DNA of 64,000 bases from Sepioteuthis lessoniana (taxonomy: Eukaryota > Mollusca > Cephalopoda > Myopsida > Loliginidae). Where the stretch lies: the NCBI GenBank assembly GCA_963585895.1, contig OY757904.1, positions 163,541,213 to 163,605,212 of the forward strand, read 5' to 3'. Made by a program: the position numbers and the translations under genes. Of this stretch, positions 55,550 through 64,000 are shown piece by piece (positions within the stretch are counted from its first letter, which is position 1; each line of letters opens with the position of its first letter). The notes under the pieces were generated by a model. It saw nothing but the letters and a program-made list of their open reading frames with translations. It was not told the DNA's origin and did no database searches.

Positions 55550-56076
55550 CTAAAATAAGAAAAAGACAGTAACCACACACAAAAAGAACTTGATAAGCAC
55601 GCATGTTAATCAGTAAAGCAACAAAAATTCAAGAGTCAATTCATTGGAGAATTCTTTCTAACCTTTGATGAGAAGCTTTTGATTCAATAAGTTTGTTTTT
55701 GAACTAGCACTGGGCCCAGAAAGTAAATAGGTAGGGCACATACATTAAATTATAATGTAACATATATGATACCAAAAAAATAAAGCATTAAAAATGTCTC
55801 TGGTCTTTTAATCCTTGGTGGTTGTTTCTAATTAAAACAGTTCACTTAGAAGATGAATATAATAGATTATTTGAGATACAAGCCCATAATGCTAAATTCA
55901 ACAGATGTATCAACAAGAAAGATGAATCTTCTAATAATTCAACCTTATTATAAAAGAATTATCATTAAATAATAATTGTTTATATAAACATTTGTCTTAT
56001 GACACAAGACAACCAAAAGTTGGTATAGTATAATCAAGCTACAAATAAAAATTTGCAAAAATTTATATCAATGAGC

Positions 56077-56079
<3 letters not shown>
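55550..56079. other. Sequence upstream of exon a
   Basis: Presumed intron leading to unfound 5' exons of DDHD1. AT-rich, nothing recognised. Confidence 0.5.

Positions 56080-56111
<32 letters not shown>
56080..56111. repeat. (GA)n microsatellite
   Basis: About sixteen GA units. Confidence 0.95.
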
Positions 56112-56115
<4 letters not shown>

Positions 56116-56214
56116 ACTGCTTTCTAAGTATAAAGTCTGTTCAGTAACATGTTTTCAATATAATAACTAGTAAACCCTACAGGTTGACTATAAAAGCAAG
56201 AGAGGTTGGTTGGT

Positions 56215-56695
56215 CGAGTTTTATGGTATATCAACTATTGTTAGAGATTTAATGCCAAATCCTGTTTTTTTACATATATATTAAATGTATGATTTGTAAA
56301 CACATTTTGTAGATACACACAGTTAAATGATCAAACAGTTCTATTTCTAAAAATTCAATTTAGTATAAGTCAACAAAGTTAAATGGTTCCAAGTATTGCT
56401 ATGTATCATTAACAATTTAATTAAACATCAGTCATTTGTTTGCACTCAGTTTAAATGTCAAACATTTCTATTTGACCCACAGATAGGATCTTATCAGGCA
56501 TTACAAGTCCGAGCCAGAGTGGGCCTGGGAGTGATGACAATGAAGGGGTACTCTCCTTTCCTCAAAGCACCAGTATTATTGGAGTCTCACCATCAGATTG
56601 TTTAATGTCATATCCAGGACATTTGTTGGGGGCTCTTACCTCTCTGCAGAGATGCAGTCGGTGTATTCTACAGCTTCAGGCGACTGGGCTTAAGC
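56215..56695 (-). repeat. Repeat D, copy 6 (tail to block, most complete)
   Basis: Starts with TTATGGTATATCAAC and AGATTTAATGCCAAAT (complement of the SINE-A-like tail). Units with ACACAGTTAAATGATCAAAC and TTAAATGGTTCCAAGTATTG follow, then the block (ACAGATAGGATCTTATCAGG, TGGGAGTGATGACAATGAAG, TTTAATGTCATATCCAGGAC, GATGCAGTCGGTGTATTCTA). Confidence 0.8.
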
Positions 56696-56852
56696 AAGAG
56701 AGAAATTTCTATTTTTAATAATTCATTTTTTGTCAGTTTACAAGAAAATTTGAATCTAAAAGTGTTGGAATGAATTTAAGACAAAAGATTCAAATGAGAG
56801 TTCAAGAAGAGATGTATCTATCAAAAAATATATATGACTATATACATGAATA

Positions 56853-57868
56853 CTTATTAGTAGATTTCTCTAAAGCATTTGACACCAGACACAGAGGTAA
56901 GATGGAACAAATACTTCTAGTGTATGGTCTCCCTAAAGAAACCATTGCAGCCATAATGATGTTCTATAAAAACACAAAAGTAAAGGTTTGCTCACCAGAC
57001 AGAGACAGATGTCTAGGACATTGCCCAAAATCTGCCTAGACTACATACTTTGAACATTGATAGGTTTAATGAAAGAAAATGACTTTACTCTGACCAAGCA
57101 AGATGCAGGCGATACTCTACATAAACAATAATTGGACGCGGACTGCGCTTCTGACAAATACACCTGCCCAGGCTGACTTCCTGCTGCAAAGTCTGGAGAA
57201 GGCAGCAGGTGGCATAGGCCTCCATGTCAATGCAGACAAAATGGAATACATGTGCTTTAATCAAAATCAAAACAGAGACATTTCCACACTAAAAGGTGGA
57301 TCTCTGAAACTATTGGACAAGATCATATACCTTGGAAGTAGCATCTCATTTACCGAAAACAACATCAATATGCAACTAGAGAAGACATGGACAGCTATAT
57401 ATAGATTATCAGTCATATGGAAGTCAGACCTATGCGATAAAATAAAACCCAATTTTTTTCCTGGCATCAGTCATCTCCATACTACTATATGGATGCACCA
57501 CTTGGATACTGACTAAGCGTATAAAGAAAAAGCTCGAGAGCAATTACACAAGAATGCTGCGAGCTGTAATGAACATCCCACAAAGCAGCAGCTATATGGC
57601 CACCTTCCTCCCATCTCTAAAAACATCCAAACAAGACAGACCAGACATGCAGGAGAAGTAAGGATGAACTCAGAAGCAACATACTCCACTGAACCCTTTC
57701 ACATGGACGAGCAAGTGTTGGACGACCAGCTAGAACTTATCTATAGCAGCTCTGTGCAGACAACGAATGTAGCCTGGAAAACCCGCTGAAAGCAATGGAC
57801 ATTAGAGACAAGTAGCGAGGGAGAATCAGGGAAATCTGTGCTCGAGGCACGACATGATAATGATATGC
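56853..57868 (+). mobile_element. RTE-like LINE, second copy, decayed and 5'-truncated
   Basis: Begins LLVDFSKAFDTRHRGKMEQI and continues PKETIAAIMMFYKNTKVKV, then GIGLHVNADKMEYMC, IIYLGSSISFTENNI, YGCTTWILTKR-like and TRMLRA. It ends near 57,868 after a degenerate CTCGAGGCACGACATGATAA 3' end. The catalytic ADYADD block is damaged and the frame shifts several times. Its 5' start coincides with the internal-deletion junction of the copy at 21-23 kb. Confidence 0.88.
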
Positions 57869-57879
57869 ATGAAATTATT

Positions 57880-60460
57880 TTCTTTAAATATAGTTTGAAA
57901 TTCTTGTCCCTAAATAATATGACAAAGAACCTTTCTAACATAATGACAATCAAATTTTTTCATCTTCCTGTAAGCTAGACTTGTAAGTAACCCATACAAA
58001 ATCAGTAAAAAGAACAAAAAATATCAAGGAAAATATAATGTGCCAATATGTATGAAAACTGAAGAAACAGATGCTATCAATCTCTTTTTATAGTAATGCA
58101 CACAAAAAAAATTTTTAATGAGATTTTGCTATAATGAATAAGTATGAAATATAGATTGATATAATATTTTGGGTTTTTAAATTATCAAAATCTATTTCTA
58201 ACTTTTTGAAATATAAGTACTTGTGGACAATTTCCAGAAAATTTTTGGATAACATATTTTGTTTTTGTTGACAAATCCCATTTACAGCAAAAAACATTCA
58301 AGATAAAACAATGAAATTTGGCATCTATATGTAAAATTTGCTGGTAAATATCATGGAACCATTAAAAAAGACATAATTCATCACTTGAGCTTCTTATAGT
58401 AGCAATGCTAACAACAGCTTAAAACACTGAAGACATTTGCATTTTCAAAGAGCTCTATCTGAAAAATCCTCATAAAAATTTCTATTAAGTCATAAAATCT
58501 TGTCAAACCAGACATCAAATGAAAGGAAATTGATTTATCTAAAAGTTTATCAAGGTTGTTTATATATGCATTGTTTTTTTTTATAACTTTTCATGGATGA
58601 GACAGGAGAAAAAAATGACAAATATTCAAACACTCTTTTTTTCATATATAATTCACTCATACAAGGGGATGTTCGTATACTTTAGTTATTTATAAAATTT
58701 CACAGTATCAAGTTTTTGGGTGGCATGAACATTGAAAATTTTCAAGATGAAATAACTCTTCCATCTTTCATTTGAATTTTTATGAAGACACCAGTAAAAG
58801 AAAATAATAACAAATTATTATTAGTTATCAACAAATATCAGCATTTTCAAATGAAAGCAACCATTACAATGAAAATTTGTAGCAATTGAAAGAGGAAAAA
58901 AAACGAGAGAAACAAACAAGAGTTTTAGTTGCATATTTCTTTTTCAATGTTTTTGGGTTATGTGAAATTGTTATGAAAGCAAAAACTTGAGAGCAGAACT
59001 TATCCTAAGATACAAAATACTAAAATGAACAATTCATCCTCAAGACAACAACTTATCATGAATGAGAAGTTATGCTGAAATGAACAGAAGGTACCCTAAA
59101 CAATTTGTGGCCTGCGTACTTGACTAAGCAAAACTTAATAAATAATAATAATAATAACTTATAATGACTGACCATCTTTTATAAAAGGTTGTTTTTTTTG
59201 GTCCAATGGCAAAAGGCCAAACAGTGCCTACTTTAAAATAGATTATTTTTATTGTAGATTAAATAGTTTAGAAAAGAGTCATTTTTTTCTGTTCTCTGCC
59301 AACATCTGGATAAAAAAAAACACTGGTATTTGGAAAACTAAAGATATCAACAAACCACATCACCACTTAGTAGAATAAATTATTTAGAAAACAGTCTAGA
59401 AAATTCAGAATTCATAATAGCAAAATTTTTAATTCTTTCGAAAAATAATAATATTGATAGCCAAATACTTTTAAATTTTATATGTTCTTATTAGAATTTC
59501 TAAAAGCAGCAAGAGGAATTACAACATATAATCTTAATATTTTTCTTACCAATCAATAATCTTATCTGGAGTTACATTATTTGAAACTCAACTAGGGCTA
59601 TGGAAGCACACATTTGTCTGAGGGCTTTTGGGGGTTTTGTTGGGTTTTTTTTTTCAAAAATTTATTTTGAAACTAAAAATAGAAATGTAGATCTTTTGGT
59701 CTTTGTGAGAATCTCATAAGATATTTCATTAGAGTTGAGTTAGACTTTATAGTTTTTTTGGTTTGTTTTAACTTATTTTATAAAATATTCTTTGTAATTG
59801 TTGTTATTGTAATACTATAGCAACTTGGTAAAAACTAGGCTGTTTGGACATAAGCATTTACAATGGGGGGAGGGCTTAGTTCCTCTCCCCCACCAGCATT
59901 AATGTCTTCAATGTGAGGAAAAAAAAACAACTTTCAAAGCGTTGCTTGTAAGGGTATTGCAAAATTATGGGATGTAATTAAAGATACTAATTGATTTATC
60001 AATTAAAAATCAATCAATTCTTGTTAAGAATGTTATTTACTTTTGAGGAAATAATACAAATTTTTAACCCCCCAAAATTAATATTAAGAAATTATGAATG
60101 TAGTTTCATGGTTGATTAATTTCTTTATAATCGTCAAAGCCAAAAAAGCTGTTTCTTTTAAGATTATGATAAACTTTAATTAAATCAATGAACTGTAATT
60201 CCTGTTATTTCAGACTACTGGTCAAATGTAGGTCTTACATATGATCAAAGATGACCTCCAACAAGACAAAACAAATTTGTTTAACCCTTTTGTCACCCAA
60301 TACAAATCCACAGAAAAAGCAATTGTAGCTCATAAGTAGTTTTATACAACTAAAAAAATACAATGAAAAAAAAAAAAGAAAAAAAAGAAGAATTTAATCA
60401 AAATTAGGAATTGTCAACAAAATGATATAAGAATTTTAAAAAAATGTACACATTTTTTTC
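57880..60460. other. Unassigned AT-rich DNA
   Basis: No exon or repeat family recognised; short (AAT)n at about 59,139-59,156. A search by eye for upstream DDHD1 exons on the minus strand found none. Confidence 0.5.
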
Positions 60461-60462
60461 TA

Positions 60463-60488
60463 AACACACACACATATATATATATATA
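60463..60488. repeat. (AC)n(AT)n microsatellite
   Basis: Short compound dinucleotide tract. Confidence 0.85.
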
Positions 60489-60489
60489 A

Positions 60490-61140
60490 AACCCTGGATT
60501 TCAAGTTATCAAATATTCACAACATTGGAGAAATGTTTGGTAAATACAAAGTCAGAAATTAAACAGTTATCAATAAAATATAACAGTATGAAATTACTCT
60601 GCATATATTTAAATAAATACAAAACAAATAGTATTTAAGTACTAAAGAAAAGAATTAGAGCATCACTAATGGGCCAACAATTATTGAATTATTTCAGATG
60701 CAACTATTTTAGTAAATAGATATGTTTAAAATAGGAAATTTATAGAAGGACGATAAAATTAATTTTTACAGAAATACAAATAAATTCACATATAAATGCA
60801 TAACAAATCAGAATATTTTCAATAAAATGTACATTTTTCTTTCTACTTTAACATAGCTTATCCAATGAATCAATTATAAAGGAGTAAGTAGCAATTGTCA
60901 AATTACAGCTAATACTTATCATCATCATCATCATTATTATCTGAGTGTCTGGTAAAGAAGAATCTGTATTTGCTATTTGCTTACAAGTATCAATGTTGAT
61001 AACAAGTGTTAGTGTCAGTTAATCAGTAGCTCTTGTAGCCATTAATTATACAACAGCCGATGTCTAACAAATGATCTGGCCACAAAACAGTTCAGACACA
61101 TATGATTAACCTTCAAACAGAAAATTTCAACAAAGTCACT
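60490..61140. other. Unassigned AT-rich DNA
   Basis: Contains a small (ATC)n patch at about 60,919-60,933; otherwise featureless. Confidence 0.5.
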
Positions 61141-61146
61141 TCAATT

Positions 61147-61258
61147 AAAATTGTATTTGGTCTAATGAGTAGATTGTTTGCCAATGGTCCAAGAGACCGG
61201 GGTTCAATCCCAGGTCAAGTCATACCAAAGACACAAAAAATGATCACCAACTTTACTT
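61147..61258 (+). mobile_element. SINE-B, internally deleted copy
   Basis: The tRNA-like head GGTCTAATGAGTAGATTG and GGGGTTCAATCCCAGGTCAA, then ATACCAAAGACAC, is joined directly to the family tail CACCAACTTTACTTTTA. The roughly 130-bp middle present in other copies is missing. Confidence 0.8.
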
Positions 61259-61561
61259 TTATATTTATCTTTTACACAAAATATATCGAATCAAATTGAG
61301 AATGACCGAAATGAATTATAATAATAATAATGCAATTATCTTTTGTAATTACATTTTTTAAGTTCATTGATTCAATATCAGTTGATAACTTTATAAACTT
61401 TTTCATTTACATAAGTTGAAATTCAATAAAGTTTTTTTTTTTTTGGCATGCTTTGTGTCATGGTTATCATCATAGGAATTGGTGAGCTGAGTCCAAATCA
61501 TCAACAAGGCTCTTTAGATTTCACTTCACACAAATATCTTTAGAAAAAGCATGAAACCAAC

Positions 61562-61702
61562 TCTTTCAACTCTGAGTAAATAGTAGGAAAGGCAGGGTTC
61601 TTTAGCCTTGATTAAGCAAGCAGTCAAGAAAAAAAGAAAACTATGAATTCAAAACCACCTTAACTTTGTTTTAAAAAATTGACCTTGTGACACATCCAAA
61701 CT
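61562..61702 (+). mobile_element. tRNA-derived SINE, family C, 3' part
   Basis: GAGTAAATAGTAGGAAAGGC, GGGTTCTTTAGCCTTG, then TGAATTCAAAACC and AAAAAATTGACCTTGTGACA correspond in order to the 3' half of the copies at 42.65 and 46.06 kb. The head is absent. Confidence 0.75.
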
Positions 61703-61781
61703 GTAGTGGAGGATAAATACTAAATTTTTTTTAAATTATGATGGAGAAAACTATGAAAATGTTCAAATGTGGTCCTCCACA

Positions 61782-61875
61782 GTCAAGTGACACTGAAAAC
61801 ACTGATTCTTACGAGATCACAGAAATGAAACTTGTTCAGTACTTAGATTGTAACCACTTAGGAGCTACTGTAAAG
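61782..61875 (+). pseudogene. 5S rRNA-like unit 1 (5S-derived SINE head or 5S relic)
   Basis: Collinear with 5S rRNA along its length: CACTGATTCTTACGAGATCA (5S: GCCCGATCTCGTCTGATCT), AGAAATGAA (GGAAGCTAAGC), TTGTTCAGTACTTAGATTG (TGGTTAGTACTTGGATGGG), TAACCACTTAGGAG (AGACCGCCTGGGA), CTACTGTAAAG (GTGCTGTAGGC). A stretch of several bases in the middle is missing. Diverged too far to be a working gene. Confidence 0.6.
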
Positions 61876-61933
61876 AATCTGAGGACTGTGTGTGCGTCAA
61901 ACTAAACACAGCTTAGTAAATTGTAAGATTTAA

Positions 61934-62048
61934 GGTCAAGTCATGCTAAAAGCACCAGTTTCTGCCAGATCATCAAAGTTAAGTAACAATAAGCATGCTC
62001 AGTACCGAGATGAATAATCAATTTGGTATAGTTGGTACCGTAAGCAAT
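61934..62048 (+). pseudogene. 5S rRNA-like unit 2
   Basis: Nearly full-length 5S likeness: GTCAAGTCATGCTAAAAGCA, CCAGTTTCTGCCAGATCATC, AAAGTTAAGTAACAA (A-box region, 5S AAGCTAAGCAGGG), CATGCTCAGTACCGAGATGA (5S CCTGGTTAGTACTTGGATGG), ATAATCAATTTGGTATAGTT, GGTACCGTAAGC (5S GGGTGCTGTAGGC). It lies about 150 bp after unit 1 in the same direction. Either a 5S-derived SINE or degenerate 5S copies. Confidence 0.7.
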
Positions 62049-62161
62049 TGGAAGTCTTTGTGCAAGACTAAGCAAAGCTGATAACAAGGAAGTTGAAATG
62101 GGATGGAATTCTGTATGTTAATAGATCTTGATAAAAAAAAATTGTAGATATGTATATATAT

Positions 62162-62480
62162 ATGAGGTGTTTAAAATGTAATGAGACTGAAGCTGTATTT
62201 ACCAAGACAGAAATGAACAGCAAATGAAACATTAATTTTCTTCAAACTGGGCTTGATGGAATTCAACATACTTATTCCAGCAAGTTTTTCATTCGTTGAA
62301 GCAATTCTGAAACTCTTATTGTTGAAGCTGCATTATCGTATTTCTTTAATTGTCCTCAATGTCCTTAAATCCCTTAAGCTTGAGATGAATTTTCAGTTTA
62401 GAAAAAAAGAAAAAATTTGAATGAACCAAGAGGATATGGTGATTATAGAAAGCTATGCACTTGCATAATCCTGTGTTTCA
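62162..62480 (-). mobile_element. Mariner-type relic, C-terminal part (family C)
   Basis: The left end TATATGAGGTGTTTAAAATG continuing TAATGAGACT is the mirrored end typical of mariner elements (GAGGTGTTTAAAAAGTAATGAGAC pattern). Minus-strand translation near it reads CFNEWKTCWNKYVEFHQ, resembling the mariner transposase C-terminus before YFEG. No catalytic block; decayed. The right boundary is uncertain. Confidence 0.5.
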
Positions 62481-62489
62481 TCCAAAAAC

Positions 62490-64000
62490 ATTTTGTTTAA
62501 AATGCATCAAGACTAACTTCATCATTTTTTTTTTAGTTTGACACGGACTTGTCTAGATTTTGTCCAGATGTTTAAATATCATGTTGCTCGGTTGTTGTGC
62601 ATAAACCTTCATTTGAATTTTGAATTTTTTAAAATTTTAAATTAAACCTCAAATGATAAAATAAATCCGGCATTGGTTAAAATATAAATTCTTCGATAAA
62701 ATGCCTTATCTTGAGATAATAGTTAGCGAGTAAGTCTTGTAAAATCATTATTATTGAGTAGTGATGAATTGGAACCTCACTAAGTATTCTATACTTGTGG
62801 CCTTGTAAATCACTACTGATACTCATTTGATAAAAACTAATAAGAAAAAATAAACTTATTTTATTCTCAATTAGAGAGAGGGTCAATCCGTACAAAGTGA
62901 TTATCCAAGTTAATGGCTTGATTTCAAATTCTACCTTAAAACAATAAAATGATTCTATTATTAAGATGCTAATCAACAAACAAAAATCCTATGTGAGTAA
63001 ATTCACTTGTAGTTTCTGTCTTGAATATATGACTATTTGGGGAAGAAAAAAATTTGTTGAAATCATTTCTGTTACAAAAGATATAATCATATAAAATAAA
63101 TTCTATCCTTTACTGAGATAAAAAGAAGCAGATGATCTGAAACACCAGGTTTGTATTTACAAGAGTTAAGATCCAAAGAAAACCTAAAAATGAACTCTCA
63201 TCAAATTAATCTTACAAAAGTGATTAATAACAAAAAAGAACATTCAATGATTTTTTGCTTAGAGTTTCTTTCTTATTGTCTTCTGTCATTAGAGAAGACA
63301 CACACACACTTGTTTGTAAGAAATAGATACTTAGAAAATGATACAGCAAAACTTTGTCTCCCATGTTCAGTCTGATTATCTCACAACACGTGTGCAGTTA
63401 ATAGGAAAATTATATAACTGTTCTTTACATAAAAACTTTTTTTTTAATTATGTTAGATTCTAAAATATTTTGGAGAGAAACAAAAACTAATTGATTAATA
63501 GACAGCAATCATAATAAAATGAAAATGGCAAATGACAATATTTGATTGACAATGTTAATAAGGTGAATATAAAGGCAAATTATTTCAGAAATTAACATCT
63601 CAATTGTTTAATTAATCAAATATGAATATAGTATTAATAAAAGGAAGTTGTTCATTTGGTTTTCATTAAAATTACTCCACTGAATTATTTCTTGCTTAAA
63701 ATAGACTGTTTATCAATGGCTTTTGATTCAATTCTTATTGTAAATAGCCTAAAAGCAGAAACTTTTCATCTGTATTAACATTGTTGTTTTAACTTTTTTC
63801 TACTGTAAATATTGATAACAAATTAAATAGCAAAAATATAAATTCTTTGGTTTTTTTAAGACTTGCAGAATCTGCACTTCTTTAATTAGGAAATCTTATC
63901 TAAACTATTATCAGAACAAAAATTGAATTATTTCAATTTTTAATGCTGAAAGAAAATGTTCCTACATAAACAACACTGGATAATTCTATCGTTGCTTATG
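62490..64000. other. Unassigned AT-rich DNA
   Basis: No exon, RNA gene or repeat family recognised up to the window edge. Confidence 0.5.

Noticed and set aside
55550-64000. Upstream DDHD1 exons
   Set aside because: I looked on the minus strand for the VRWFYKxD-like and YEVDV...YPVYW-like segments expected upstream and did not find them; they are probably beyond the window.

Overview
The window is an AT-rich metazoan genomic segment, most likely from a mollusc and plausibly a cephalopod. This is an inference from large introns packed with tRNA-derived SINEs, RTE-like LINEs and mariner elements, and from an animal-type DDHD1 gene. No bacterial, organellar or viral genome organisation is present, and there is no CRISPR array or operon.

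The only host gene I can support is on the minus strand: an orthologue of DDHD1, the phosphatidic-acid-preferring phospholipase A1. Fourteen exons between 55,549 and 14,488 join in one frame with canonical splice sites, giving 571 residues plus a stop. They cover the part of the protein from the WWE-like region through the lipase core (HGIGQ, HSLG) to the DDHD domain and the C-terminus. The 5' exons were not found and probably lie beyond the right edge. One exon is only 21 nt (39,035-39,055).

Layout: 1-14,487 is gene-free sequence downstream of DDHD1, with simple repeats, a 410-bp TIR element (12,512-12,921) and a possible Penelope-like relic (about 1.2-1.75 kb). From 14.5 to 55.5 kb the DDHD1 introns carry nearly all the mobile DNA. 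This comprises an internally deleted mariner (15.5-16.4 kb), three copies of a second mariner family, and three copies of a tRNA-derived SINE (SINE-A) with target duplications. It also includes SINE-B and SINE-C families, a minisatellite-bearing dispersed repeat (repeat D), an RTE-like LINE with a long open frame (21.25-23.14 kb) and a fold-back element (23.2-23.66 kb). LTR-element fossils lie at 23.7-25.84, about 30-32.5, 36.2-38.3 and 40.64-41.66 kb. From 55.55 to 64 kb there is no recognised exon; it holds repeat D, a decayed LINE copy, SINE pieces, two tandem 5S rRNA-like units (61.78-62.05 kb) and a mariner relic.

I did not find an evidently new functional system. The most unusual structures are the paired 5S-like units, the tail shared between SINE-A and repeat D, the coincident breakpoint in two LINE copies, the nested insertion stack at 30-32.5 kb, and the two Gypsy portions whose LTRs face each other in inverted orientation.
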